Notes: a model not told the origin generated them from the sequence alone. DNA of 64,000 nucleotides from Nocardioides sp. (GCF_030655615.1 NZ_JAURVJ010000213.1:17036-81035); one strand, 5' to 3'. Positions 54,494-63,089 are shown, counted from the stretch's first letter. Numbers and translations are program-made.

Positions 54494-56158
54494 ATGTCCC
54501 GCGTCTCGCTGTCGCGCCTGCCGGGTGAGCGGGTGCTGGTCGTCGACGGTGGTGACGGCGCCGAGGGAGACACCACCGAGCTGGGCCTGGGCGACCTGCC
54601 GGCCCACGTCGCGGAGCGCGAGCCCGACGGGCCGCGCTGGGTGTGGGACGACACGGCGCGCTGGTACCCGCCGCTGCTGGCGGCCGGGGTCCGCGTCGCG
54701 CGGTGCCACGACCTGCGCCTGGGCCACCACCTGCTGCGCCGGGCGCCCGAGGTCGACGGGGCCCTGCTCGACGGCGAGCAGTCGGAGCACTGGGACCGGC
54801 TCGGGCCGACGACGCCGTCCCACCCGGCGCTCTTCTCGGTCGACGACACGGCCGAGCACCTGCGGGCCGACCTCGAGGACGCCCGGCAGCTCGCCGCCGT
54901 CGCCGCGTCCGCCGAGGCGCCCCGGCTGGGTCTCCTGCTGGCGGCAGAGTCCTCGGGCGCGCTCGTCGCCGCCGAGATGACCCACGCCGGCATCCCGTGG
55001 CGGGTCGACGTGCACGAGCGGCTGCTGGCCGACCTGCTCGGGCCGCGACCGCCGCGCGGCGCCCGGCCCCAGGGGCTCGAGGCGCTGGTCGTCGAGGTGC
55101 GCGACGCCCTCGGCGCCCCGGGCCTCAACCCTGACTCGCGGCCCGAGCTGCTCGCGGCGCTGCGCCGGTCCGGTCTCGAGGTCGCCGACACCCGCGCCTC
55201 CTCGCTGCGCGCGCTCGACCACCCCGGCATCGCGCCGCTGCTGCGCTACAAGCAGCTCGCGCACCTGTTCTCGACCAACGGCTGGTCGTGGATCGACCAG
55301 TGGGTGCGCGGTGGCCGTTTCCGGCCGTCCTACCAGCCGGCCGGCTCGACCACCGGTCGCTGGTCGTCCAACGGCGGGGGAGCGCTGTCGATCCCGGTGC
55401 AGGTCCGACCCGCCGCCGTGGCCGACGACGGCTGGGTGCTCGTCGTCGCCGACGTCGCCCAGCTCGAGCCGCGCGTGCTGGCCGGCATGAGCGGCGACCG
55501 CGCGCTGGCTCGGTCGGCGCGTGGAGCCGACCTCTACCAGGGGATGGTCGACGACGGCGCGGTCGCCAGCCGCAACGATGCCAAGCTCGGCCTGCTCGGG
55601 GCGATGTACGGCGCCACGAGCGGCGAGAGCGGCCGGATGCTCGCCGGCCTCGCGCGGCGCTACCCTGACGCCTTCGGGCTCGTCGAGGACGCGGCGCGCG
55701 CCGGCGAGCGCGGCCAGGTCGTCCGCACCCTCCTCGGGCGCGGGTCTCCCGGCCTCGGCGAGGCCTGGGACCGCGACCCCGACGACCCGCCCGCCGACCC
55801 CGACAGCCAGGCCCGCCACCGCCGCGCCTACGGCCGCTTCACCCGCAACTTCGTGGTGCAGGGCACCGGGGCCGAGTGGGCGCTGTGTTGGATCGCCGAC
55901 CTCCGCAACCGGCTCTGGCGCCTGGGTGGCTCCGGCCCCCTCGTCGAGCGCCCACACCTCGTCTTCTTCCTCCACGACGAGGTCGTCGTCCACACCCCGG
56001 CCGCCCTCGCCGACGCGGTCGCCGCCGAGGCCGCAGCGGCGGCCTCCACCGCCGCGGGCCTGCTCTTCCGCGACCTCGCCATCGACTTCCCGCTCAACGT
56101 CTCTGTCGTCCGCTCCTACGCCGACGCGGGCAAGCCGGGTGTCGTCGTTCAACCGTGA
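54494..56158 (+). CDS. Bifunctional 3'-5' exonuclease / family A DNA polymerase-like protein
   Basis: The 554-residue PolA-like protein has a degenerate exonuclease-type N-terminal region (about 1-190) and a polymerase core. Motif A is VADVAQLEPRVLAGMSGD, the finger region has GLLGAMYGATSG and motif C is FLHDEVVV (catalytic Asp present). It lacks the 5'-nuclease domain and is shorter than PolI. Family members are annotated in actinobacteria; their role in repair is not established. ATG 54494. The protein ends just before a palindrome-rich gap. Confidence 0.86.
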   Translation: MSRVSLSRLPGERVLVVDGGDGAEGDTTELGLGDLPAHVAEREPDGPRWVWDDTARWYPPLLAAGVRVARCHDLRLGHHLLRRAPEVDGALLDGEQSEHWDRLGPTTPSHPALFSVDDTAEHLRADLEDARQLAAVAASAEAPRLGLLLAAESSGALVAAEMTHAGIPWRVDVHERLLADLLGPRPPRGARPQGLEALVVEVRDALGAPGLNPDSRPELLAALRRSGLEVADTRASSLRALDHPGIAPLLRYKQLAHLFSTNGWSWIDQWVRGGRFRPSYQPAGSTTGRWSSNGGGALSIPVQVRPAAVADDGWVLVVADVAQLEPRVLAGMSGDRALARSARGADLYQGMVDDGAVASRNDAKLGLLGAMYGATSGESGRMLAGLARRYPDAFGLVEDAARAGERGQVVRTLLGRGSPGLGEAWDRDPDDPPADPDSQARHRRAYGRFTRNFVVQGTGAEWALCWIADLRNRLWRLGGSGPLVERPHLVFFLHDEVVVHTPAALADAVAAEAAAAASTAAGLLFRDLAIDFPLNVSVVRSYADAGKPGVVVQP

Positions 56159-56189
56159 GCGGTGCTCTCACCTATCCATGCTCACGGTG

Positions 56190-56415
56190 GTCTCCCCGCG
56201 GGCTCGACCATCGTGCTGACACGGTGGTCGAGCCGCGGGGACGGAGTCGCCGTGTGTCGAGACCGCCGCAGGTGCAGGTCGACCTGGGTATGTCGGCTGC
56301 GGGGGTCTCGACGCGGGCTCGCTGGGGCTCGCCCGGCTCGACCACCGTGGGGGTCACCACGTCGCTGCGCGGTGGTCGAGCCGCGGGCTCGCCCCGCTCG
56401 ACCACCGTGGGTGCC
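56190..56415. repeat. Palindromic repeats ggtggtcgagc / gctcgaccacc
   Basis: The 267-bp gap holds several ctcgaccaccgt/cggtggtcgag units. One is a clean inverted repeat with 12-bp arms at 56370-56407. The family is shared with the 85-bp array at 1.5 kb. No gene is supported here; it separates the polymerase gene from the operon terminus. Confidence 0.7.
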
Positions 56416-56425
56416 GGGTCGGGGG

Positions 56426-57109
56426 TCAGGTGAGCCCGTGCTCGTGTGCGTAGACCACGATCTGCACGCGGTCGCGCAGGGCGAGCTTGCGCAGGATCGC
56501 GCCGACGTGGGTCTTGACGGTCGACTCCGAGGCAAAGACGAGAGCACCGATCTCGGTGTTGGAGAGGCCGCGGGCGACGGCGGCGAAGACCTCGCGCTCC
56601 TTGTCGGTCAGCTCGAGGTAGGACGTCGGGGTCGGCGTCGGTGCGACGAAGCTGCCGGCCATCAGGGCGGTGAGGTCGCCGGGAGCGAGGACGGCGTTGC
56701 CGGCGTGGACGGTGCGGATCGCGTCGCGCAGCTGGATCGGCGTCGTGTCCTTGAGGAGGAACCCGCTCGCGCCGTGGCGGATCGCGGTCGCGGCCCGGTC
56801 GTCGAGGTTGAACGTCGTGAGCACGACGACCCGCACCGGACCGGCCCCGGCGGCGGTCCGTCGCGCGACCCGGTCGGCCGCGAAGATCTGCCGGGTCGCC
56901 TCGACCCCGTCCATCTCGGGCATCCGGATGTCCATGAGCACGACGTCGGGGGTCAGCTCGTCGACGAGGTGGACGGCCTCGAGGCCGTCGCCGGCGGTGC
57001 CGACCACGCTCATGCCCTCCTGGGCGTCGACGATGACGCGCACGCCCTCGCGGAAGAGGTCCTGGTCGTCGACCAGCAGGACCCTGATGTCGGTCGGATC
57101 GGGAGTCAT
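56426..57109 (-). CDS. NarL/LuxR-type response regulator (last gene of the van-like operon)
   Basis: The 227-residue regulator has a receiver domain (VLLVDDQDLFREGV, phospho-Asp in VLMDIRMPEMDG near 58) and a LuxR helix-turn-helix (ELTDKEREVFAAVARGLSNTEIGALVFASESTVKTHVG, about 158-195). It belongs with the DesK/NarL-type kinase upstream (ATGA overlap). The ATG at 57109 (MTPDPTDIRVL) is preferred; the track start at 57130 adds residues antisense to no known gene but also lacks a site. VanR proteins are OmpR-type, so this regulator is of a different class. Confidence 0.88.
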   Translation of the reverse strand: MTPDPTDIRVLLVDDQDLFREGVRVIVDAQEGMSVVGTAGDGLEAVHLVDELTPDVVLMDIRMPEMDGVEATRQIFAADRVARRTAAGAGPVRVVVLTTFNLDDRAATAIRHGASGFLLKDTTPIQLRDAIRTVHAGNAVLAPGDLTALMAGSFVAPTPTPTSYLELTDKEREVFAAVARGLSNTEIGALVFASESTVKTHVGAILRKLALRDRVQIVVYAHEHGLT

Positions 57110-58371
57110 CGCGGGCCCAACGGTATCCACGCCGTCACGGTGAACGTCGTGGTGGCGTCGTCCTCATCGCGGCGGCGTACGTCGAGCCGGCCGCCGACGG
57201 CGCCGAGCCGCTGCCGCATGCCGTCGAGCCCGGAGCCCCGCCGGTCCGTGGTCTCGCCCGCCCCCTCGATGCCGTTGCGCACCTCGACGCGCAGCTCGTC
57301 GGACAGCGAGTCGTCGGGCCAGTGCCGCTCGACGAAGACCGGCTCGTCGCGGCGGCCGTGCCGGACGGCGTTGGTGAGCATCTCCTGCAGCACGCGGTAG
57401 GCCGTCACCTCGAGCTCGGGGGGCAGCGGGCGCGCCGTACCGAGCTCGCGCACGACGACCTCGTGGCCGCCCGCGCGGACCCCGTCGACCAGGGTGTCGA
57501 GGGGGCGCGTCGCGACGGGGTGATCGGGGGCGGACAGCACCTGGCGCACGTCCTGCAGCGACGACCGGGCCGAGCCGGCGATCGTGGCCATCGTCTGCTT
57601 GAGGGCGGCGGGGTCGTCGGGGAGGTACTGCGCCGACTCGGCCTGCGCGAGGATCACGGCCAGCGAGTGGCCGACGACGTCGTGCACGTCGCGCGCGAGC
57701 CGGGCCTGCTCGTCGCGGAGCCGGGCGATCTCGCGGGCCTGCTCGGTCTCGCGGACCGCGACCGCCGTCTGCTCCTCGGCCCGCTCCTGCGAGGCGCGCG
57801 AGTCGCGGGCGCGCAGGGCGAAGCGGATGGTGAGGCCGGCCAGCCAGGGCGCCGCGAGCACCGTGCCGGCCGCGGCCAGGCTGGTGGCGAGACCCCCGGT
57901 GCTGCTGGCGTAGAAGAGGTCGCCGACCCGCTGGCCCAGGGGCGAGGCGGAGAACGTGTCGTAGCCCTGGCCGACCAGGGTCGCGACGCCGGCCGCGACG
58001 ACCAGCGGGATCGACATCCCGCCGGCCACGACGGTGGCCGCCCGGCCCCAGCGCGCGGTGCCGAACATGACCGCCACCAGGAAGATCTCGACGAACATCG
58101 GCTGCACGCCGGACACCAGGTGCAGCGCGGCGAGCACCCAGGCGATGGCCAGCGCCGCCGCCGGCGCGCGCCGGCACAGGGCGACCGCGATGGCGGTCAT
58201 CGTCGCGACGATGACGAGGTCGGACCGCGACCCGTTGAAGACCTCGGTGGTCACCGTCTCGTAGGCACCGAGCACCAGCACGACGGCTCCGAGGACGAGC
58301 CCGCCGGTCCACTCGCCGAGCCACTCGCGCAGCCGGCCGCCACCGTCGTCGTTCCGTGGGCCGCTGGACAT
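57106..58371 (-). CDS. Membrane histidine kinase with HisKA_3 domain
   Basis: The 421-residue kinase has four to five helices in the first 180 residues, then HisKA_3 with RLARDVHDVVGHSLAVILAQAESA (phospho-His in DVHD near 222) and HATPase with YRVLQEMLTNAVRHG and SGLDGMRQRLGAVGG. The helices could sense envelope stress. It starts 10 bp after the ddl stop and overlaps the regulator ATG, so it belongs to the ligase operon. ATG 58371. Confidence 0.88.
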   Translation of the reverse strand: MSSGPRNDDGGGRLREWLGEWTGGLVLGAVVLVLGAYETVTTEVFNGSRSDLVIVATMTAIAVALCRRAPAAALAIAWVLAALHLVSGVQPMFVEIFLVAVMFGTARWGRAATVVAGGMSIPLVVAAGVATLVGQGYDTFSASPLGQRVGDLFYASSTGGLATSLAAAGTVLAAPWLAGLTIRFALRARDSRASQERAEEQTAVAVRETEQAREIARLRDEQARLARDVHDVVGHSLAVILAQAESAQYLPDDPAALKQTMATIAGSARSSLQDVRQVLSAPDHPVATRPLDTLVDGVRAGGHEVVVRELGTARPLPPELEVTAYRVLQEMLTNAVRHGRRDEPVFVERHWPDDSLSDELRVEVRNGIEGAGETTDRRGSGLDGMRQRLGAVGGRLDVRRRDEDDATTTFTVTAWIPLGPR

Positions 58372-58381
58372 CGCGGCGACC

Positions 58382-59341
58382 CTACCGAGGGGCGGCGAGG
58401 GCGTCGCGCACCAGGACGTCGAGCAGGTCGGCGTAGGACAGGCTGGCGGCAGCGAACATCTTGGGCACCTGCGACTGCTCGGTGAAGCCGGGCATCGTGT
58501 TGACCTCGTTGAGCACCGGACCGTCCTCGGTCCAGAAGAAGTCGACGCGGGCCACGCCGGCGCAGCCCAGCGCGTCGAAGACCGCGACGGCGGCGTCCTC
58601 GAGGGTCTTGGTGTCGGTCTCGTCGAGGGCGGCGGGGATGTGGAAGTCGGCGGTGCCGCCGTACTTGTCCTCGAAGCCGAAGATGCCACCGGGTGCGACG
58701 ACGATCTCGAGCGTCGGCGCGACGACCCGGCTGCCGTCGGCGCGGCCCAGCACGGCGACGTCGATCTCGCGGCCGACGACGACGTCCTCGACCAGCACCC
58801 GGGAGTCCAGGGCGAAGGCCGCGGCCAGCGCGTCGTCGAGCTCGTCCGCGCTGGCGACCAGCGAGACGCCGTGGCTCGACCCGGCCGCGACGGGCTTGAC
58901 CACGACCGGGTGGGTCCAGGCGTACGCCGACCGCGTGGCCGGGGTGAGCAGGACACCGGGCGCGGTGGCGACCCCCACCGCGGCGGCGACGAGCTTGGTC
59001 GTCCACTTGTCCATGGCCAGGGCCCCGGCGCGCACGCCGGACCCGACGAACGGGAGGCCGGCCAGGTCGCACAGGGCGGCGAGCGTGCCGTCCTCGCCGT
59101 GCGGGCCGTGCACCACCGGCAGCACCACGTCGCAGCGGCGCAGCAGGCACGCGGCGCCGGTGAGCCCGACCGGCCTGCCGCCGCCGTCGAGCCAGGTGCC
59201 GTGTGGGTCGATGGTCAGCCGGACGACCTCGTAGGCCGCGGGGTCGAGGGCGGCCGCGACCGCCGTCGCGCTCGCCAGGGAGACCTCGTGCTCGCAGCTG
59301 GCTCCGCCGCCGATGACGGCCACGCGGGTCCGGGTGCTCAT
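58382..59341 (-). CDS. ddl: D-alanine--D-X ligase (Ddl family)
   Basis: The 319-residue ATP-grasp ligase makes D-Ala-D-Ala or a variant dipeptide such as D-Ala-D-Ser. VIGGGASCEHEVSLASA is the N-terminal signature (Glu is the catalytic position), VHGPHGEDGTLAALCDLAGLPFVGSGV follows, and the omega-loop is GGIFGFEDKYGGTADFH. The Tyr of the AKY/DKY position is kept, unlike D-Ala-D-Lac ligases of VanA type. The C-terminus has FFWTEDGPVLNEVNTMPGFTEQSQVPKM. It is shorter than housekeeping actinobacterial Ddl (about 370). ATG 59341 overlaps the racemase stop (ATGA). Confidence 0.9.
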   Translation of the reverse strand: MSTRTRVAVIGGGASCEHEVSLASATAVAAALDPAAYEVVRLTIDPHGTWLDGGGRPVGLTGAACLLRRCDVVLPVVHGPHGEDGTLAALCDLAGLPFVGSGVRAGALAMDKWTTKLVAAAVGVATAPGVLLTPATRSAYAWTHPVVVKPVAAGSSHGVSLVASADELDDALAAAFALDSRVLVEDVVVGREIDVAVLGRADGSRVVAPTLEIVVAPGGIFGFEDKYGGTADFHIPAALDETDTKTLEDAAVAVFDALGCAGVARVDFFWTEDGPVLNEVNTMPGFTEQSQVPKMFAAASLSYADLLDVLVRDALAAPR

Positions 59342-60456
59342 GAGCGGGCCACCCGGGCGCCGATGCCGGTGACGATCTCGTGCTCGATGGTGCCGGCCCA
59401 GGCGGCCCACTCGGCGACCGTCGGCTCTCCGTGGTGACCGGGGCCGAAGACCGTGGCGACCGTCCCGGGGAGCACCGCGTCGTCACCGAGGTCGACGACG
59501 ACCTGGTCCATCGAGACGCGTCCGACCACCGGCCGTCGCCGTCCGGCCAGCCAGACCTCGGCGCGGCCGCCGGTCGAGCGGGGCAGGCCGTCGGCGTAGC
59601 CGAGCGGCAGCAGGGCGAGGGTCGTGGGGCGGCCCGCGTGCCAGTCGTGGCCGTAGCCGACCGAGGTGCCAGCCACGACGCGGCGGGTGCCGACGGCCGG
59701 CGCGGTGAGGGTGAGGGCGGGGGAGAGGCGGGTGGTCCCGCTCGGGTCGATGCCGACGAGCCCGGCACCGACCCGGCTCATCGTGTGGAGCGCCGCGGGG
59801 TCGGTCAGGGTGGCGGCCGTGGCGGCCAGGTGGCGCAGCGGCGGCCGGAGCCCGGCGGCGCGGGCGACCCCGAGACCCCAGGCGTACGCCGTCCGCCCGG
59901 CCGCGTTGGCCGGGTCGTCCGGCACGTCGGCACAGCCGAGATGACCCATGACCCCGACGACGCGGAGGACGCCCGACCGCTCGGCCCGGCGTGCAGCGCG
60001 GCAGAGGGCCGGCCACTCGCTCGGTGCCGCACCGTCGCGCGCCATGCCGGTGTCGAGGTGGAGGTGGACCCGGGCCCCGATGCCGGCGCGGGTGACCGCC
60101 TCGAGGTGCGCGAGGCTCGGGACGGCGACGTCGACGCCCGAGCCGACCGCGGCGACGAAGTCGGCGTCGACCGGGTTGAGCCAGCTGAGCACCGGTGCCC
60201 GGAGGCCGTCGGCGCGCAGCGCCAGCGCCTCGCCAATGCTCGTGACCCCGAGCCAGGAGGCGCCGTGGGCCAGGGCGGTGCGCGCCACGGCGGACGCACC
60301 GTGGCCGAACCCGTCGGCCTTGACCACGGCCATGAGCGCCCCGGGCGTGCGGGCCGCGAAGGTCCGGGTGTTGGTCGCAATGGCGTCGAGGTCGACGGCG
60401 AGACGCGGTCCGGTCGCGGCGCCGGCCGTGAGGCGGTCGGTCAGGAGCGCGCTCAT
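59338..60456 (-). CDS. alr: Alanine-racemase-fold PLP enzyme (possible serine-type racemase)
   Basis: The 372-residue fold-III PLP racemase has the PLP lysine in VVKADGFGHGASAVA (near residue 41) and the second catalytic Tyr in GTSVGYGHDW (near 262). GYADGLPRS and RVSMDQ are also kept. Near the C-terminus alanine racemases read TIxYEI; here it is TIEHEIVTGIGARV, so the Tyr (position 354 of the Geobacillus enzyme) is His. VanT-type serine racemases also replace this Tyr (by Asn). ATG 60456 overlaps the dipeptidase stop. It probably supplies a D-amino acid to the adjoining ligase. Confidence 0.88.
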   Translation of the reverse strand: MSALLTDRLTAGAATGPRLAVDLDAIATNTRTFAARTPGALMAVVKADGFGHGASAVARTALAHGASWLGVTSIGEALALRADGLRAPVLSWLNPVDADFVAAVGSGVDVAVPSLAHLEAVTRAGIGARVHLHLDTGMARDGAAPSEWPALCRAARRAERSGVLRVVGVMGHLGCADVPDDPANAAGRTAYAWGLGVARAAGLRPPLRHLAATAATLTDPAALHTMSRVGAGLVGIDPSGTTRLSPALTLTAPAVGTRRVVAGTSVGYGHDWHAGRPTTLALLPLGYADGLPRSTGGRAEVWLAGRRRPVVGRVSMDQVVVDLGDDAVLPGTVATVFGPGHHGEPTVAEWAAWAGTIEHEIVTGIGARVARS

Positions 60457-61082
60457 GAGAGGGGGCCGTAGGGAGCGTGGGCCGCGCCGGTGACGAGGGC
60501 CCAGTAGCGGTCGCCGAAGGACCAGTGCCACCACTCGGTCGGGTAGTTGACCAGGCCAGCGCCGCCCAGCGCGTGCGCCATGAGGTCCCGGTGGGCGCGG
60601 GCGTCGGCGCCGATGCCGTCGGCGGCGGTCCAGCAGCGGCCGTCGCTCTGCTCGGGGGTCGCGTCGATCGGGGTGCCGAGGTCGAGGTCGTCGCCGCACG
60701 CGTCGACGAGGGTGAGGTCGACCGCGGCGCCGGCGACGTGCGGCGCGACCTCGACCGGCGAGACGAACCGGCTGGTCAGCACCCGCAGCGCGGCGTCGTC
60801 GACGTCAGGGTGCAGCACGCGCAGCTCGGCGGAGTACGTCGCCACGATCGCCGTCTGGTCGACGACCGAGCGGTGGCCCTCGACGACCCGCAGCCCGATC
60901 CCGGCCGGGAGCCGGCTCGCGGCGACCGCGAGCCGCTCGGCCAGCCCGCGGCGCACCGGCTCGCGGGTGGGGGAGAGGTGCCGGGGCAGCCGCACGAGCG
61001 GCTCACCGGACTCCGCGACAGGGACGGCGACGACGCGCGGGTCCGACAGCAGGATCGTGGAGGGGAGGATCTGGATCGTCAC
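60453..61082 (-). CDS. VanX/DdpX-like D-alanyl-D-alanine dipeptidase
   Basis: The 209-residue M15D metallopeptidase has zinc-ligand motif HVAGAAVDLTLVD (HxxGxAxD, about 101-108) and catalytic EWWHW (Glu/His, about 185-189). VVEGHRS supplies the substrate Arg seen as YRP in VanX. Length matches VanX (about 202), and no signal peptide is present, so it acts in the cytoplasm. Such enzymes hydrolyse D-Ala-D-Ala. It is the first gene of a five-gene unit with racemase, ligase, kinase and regulator. GTG 61082 may be leaderless: tagcgt is 7 nt upstream on the coding strand. Confidence 0.87.
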   Translation of the reverse strand: MTIQILPSTILLSDPRVVAVPVAESGEPLVRLPRHLSPTREPVRRGLAERLAVAASRLPAGIGLRVVEGHRSVVDQTAIVATYSAELRVLHPDVDDAALRVLTSRFVSPVEVAPHVAGAAVDLTLVDACGDDLDLGTPIDATPEQSDGRCWTAADGIGADARAHRDLMAHALGGAGLVNYPTEWWHWSFGDRYWALVTGAAHAPYGPLS

Positions 61083-61160
61083 GTCGACGACGCTACGAAG
61101 CCGCCGACCTGGCGGGATCGGTCGGAGGTGCCGGTCGGCTGCCCGCAGGTACCGGCGGTC

Positions 61161-61583
61161 TCAGTCGTCGCGGACGCGGCCCCGCAGGGCCTTGGTGGAG
61201 CCGCGCTGCTTCTTGGCCTCGAGCCGGCGCCGCTGCGACCCCTTGGTCGGCCGCGTCGCCCGGCGGGTGGGCGGCGGCGGGAGCAGCGCGTCGCGGAGCC
61301 GGGAGGCGAGGCGCTCGCGCGCGGCCACGCGGTTGCGGTGCTGGGAGCGGTGCTCGGAGGCGACGATGACGACCGGCGAGCCGACCCGGCCGACGACCCG
61401 CGCCCGCTGGGCGTCGGTGAGGGCGGTCGAGGTGAGGACGTCGTACTCCAGCTCGACGCGGCTGTCGGTGGTGTTGACCGACTGGCCGCCCGGCCCCGAG
61501 GACCGGCTGAAGCGCTCGACCAGCTCGACCGCGGGCACGACGAGGCCGGGCCGTACCTCGAGCTCGTCGCCGGGACCCGCCAC
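61161..61583 (-). CDS. arfB: Alternative ribosome-rescue factor ArfB (GGQ peptidyl-tRNA hydrolase)
   Basis: ArfB releases stalled ribosomes by hydrolysing peptidyl-tRNA. The 140-residue product has SGPGGQSVNTTDSRVEL (GGQ near residue 30) and a basic C-terminal tail (RRATRPTKGSQRRRLEAKKQRGSTKALRG) that reaches into the mRNA channel in characterised homologues. GTG 61583 is 5 bp after the CoA-binding protein gene; the track extension to 62090 is a shadow of it. Confidence 0.92.
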   Translation of the reverse strand: MAGPGDELEVRPGLVVPAVELVERFSRSSGPGGQSVNTTDSRVELEYDVLTSTALTDAQRARVVGRVGSPVVIVASEHRSQHRNRVAARERLASRLRDALLPPPPTRRATRPTKGSQRRRLEAKKQRGSTKALRGRVRDD

Positions 61584-61588
61584 CGGGC

Positions 61589-62014
61589 TCAGCGCTTGCG
61601 GAGCTCGATGGCCGGGCAGGTGTCCATGACCATGGCGACACCGGCGGCGCGGGTGCGCTCGAAGGCCGCCTCGTCGATCACGCCGAGCTGGAACCACACG
61701 CCGCGGGCACCGATGGCCACCGCCTGGTCGGCGAACTCGCCTGCCGCCTCGGAGCGTCGGAAGACGTCGACGACGTCGACCGGGAACGGCACGTCGGCCA
61801 GGGTCGCGTAGCCGGTCTCGCCGAGCACCTCGGCGGCGTCGGGGTTGATCGGCACGATCCGCTTGCCGCGCTGCTGCATGAGGGAGGCGATGGACCACGC
61901 CGTGCGGTCGGTGTTGGGCGTCAGGCCGACGACCGCCCAGGTGGCGCAGTCGTCGAGCATCAGCGAGACCGCGCCGGGGTCCTGCCAGTCGGAGGTGGTC
62001 GGAGTGGAGGTCAC
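61589..62014 (-). CDS. CoA-binding domain protein (YccU-like)
   Basis: The 141-residue Rossmann-like protein has AVVGLTPNTDRTAWSIASLMQQRGKRIVPINPDAAEVLGETGYATLADVPFPVDVVDVFRRSE, the CoA_binding_2/YccU signature, and ends with VMDTCPAIELRKR. Its role is unknown. It is predicted to bind CoA or a nucleotide. ATG 62014 is divergent from the sigma factor gene across 301 bp. Confidence 0.86.
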   Translation of the reverse strand: MTSTPTTSDWQDPGAVSLMLDDCATWAVVGLTPNTDRTAWSIASLMQQRGKRIVPINPDAAEVLGETGYATLADVPFPVDVVDVFRRSEAAGEFADQAVAIGARGVWFQLGVIDEAAFERTRAAGVAMVMDTCPAIELRKR

Positions 62015-62069
62015 GTGCCCACGCTACCCACCGCATAGCGGGAGCCCCCAGGGGTACGACGCGGGCGGA

Positions 62070-62100
62070 GAGCCGCCGAGATCCCCCCACTCGGCGGCTC
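62070..62100. promoter_or_regulatory. Hairpin in the divergent promoter region of the sigma factor gene
   Basis: Perfect 11-bp arms gagccgccgag and ctcggcggctc flank a 9-nt C-rich loop and are followed by ttcctgc. Being upstream of the sigma gene and behind the divergent CoA-binding gene, it may shape the sigma leader. AT-richer sequence (ggttatctttcggtctttttccg) at about 62155-62178 probably holds the promoter; no consensus is assigned. Confidence 0.4.
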
Positions 62101-62315
62101 TTCCTGCACGGTCCCGACCGCGCCGCAGCCTGAGACCTCCTTGCGAGGATCTTGAGGTTATCTTTCGGTCTTTTTCCGAGAACCTATGCAGTTCACCCCT
62201 GCGTGTGGAAACATCAGTCACAGCGGGAGCGCATCTCACTCCGGTCACGCAAGACGTCAGACAGATGAATCTCGGGGCAATCCGCAAGGGTCCCCAACCG
62301 GAAGGTAGCTCGCAC

Positions 62316-63089
62316 ATGGGGTCGAGTCGCACCATCACTGATGCACGTCGTCGCGTCGACACGGCAATGCTGCTGTCGCGCGCCCGAGCCAGCCGCGGCG
62401 ACGCGCGAGCGCGCTACGAGGACGAGGTGATCCGCCTCAACATGGTGGTCGCCACCGACGTGGCCCGCCGCTACCACGGCCGCGGCATCGCCGCCGAGGA
62501 CATCGACCAGGTCGCCTACCTCGGCCTCGTCAAGGCCGTGCGCGGCTTCGACCCGACCGTGGGCGACGACTTCCTCAGCTATGCCGTCCCGACCCTGCGC
62601 GGCGAGATCCGCCGCTACTTCCGCGACGCCGGCTGGGCCGTGCGCCCGCCGCGCTCGGTCCAGGAGGTGCAGGCCCGGGTCACCCAGGCCGACGCCGAGC
62701 TGACCCAGCGCCTCGGCCGCAGCCCGCGCCCCGCCGAGATCGCCGTCCACCTCGATGCCCCGCTGACGCTCGTCGTCGACGCCCTGTCGGCCAGCGGCTG
62801 CTTCAGCCCCGTCTCGCTCGACGCCCCCCGCCCCGACGGCGAGGCCGTCGACTCCCCGCTCGACCGGATGGGCGACCTCGACCCCGCCTTCGCCAGCGCC
62901 GAGGCCCGCCTCGCGCTCCGCCCGCTCATGGAGTCGCTGCCGCTGCGCGACCGCCGCATCATCGAGCTGCGCTACTTCGAGAACCGCACCCAGGCCCAGA
63001 TCGGCGCCGAGGTCGGCGTCAGCCAGGAGCAGGTCTCGCGGCTGCTCACCGGCATCCTCCGCAAGCTGAGGGCTTCGCTGGCTGCCTGA
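62316..63089 (+). CDS. SigB/SigF-type stress RNA polymerase sigma factor
   Basis: The 257-residue group 3 sigma factor has region 2 (DEVIRLNMVVATDVARRYHGRGIAAEDIDQVAYLGLVKAVRGFDP ... FLSYAVPTLRGEIRRYFRDAGW), region 3 (SVQEVQARVTQADAELTQRLGRSPRPAEIA) and region 4 (LPLRDRRIIELRYFENRTQAQIGAEVGVSQEQVSRLL). It is likely to direct stress or stationary-phase genes. ATG 62316 (MGSSRTITDARRR) has ggaagg upstream. No anti-sigma or anti-anti-sigma gene adjoins it in this window. Confidence 0.9.
   Translation: MGSSRTITDARRRVDTAMLLSRARASRGDARARYEDEVIRLNMVVATDVARRYHGRGIAAEDIDQVAYLGLVKAVRGFDPTVGDDFLSYAVPTLRGEIRRYFRDAGWAVRPPRSVQEVQARVTQADAELTQRLGRSPRPAEIAVHLDAPLTLVVDALSASGCFSPVSLDAPRPDGEAVDSPLDRMGDLDPAFASAEARLALRPLMESLPLRDRRIIELRYFENRTQAQIGAEVGVSQEQVSRLLTGILRKLRASLAA

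Noticed and set aside
56426-61082. VanA-type D-Ala-D-Lac resistance cluster
   Set aside because: No VanH dehydrogenase gene, and the ligase omega-loop keeps the Tyr of D-Ala-D-Ala/D-Ser ligases.
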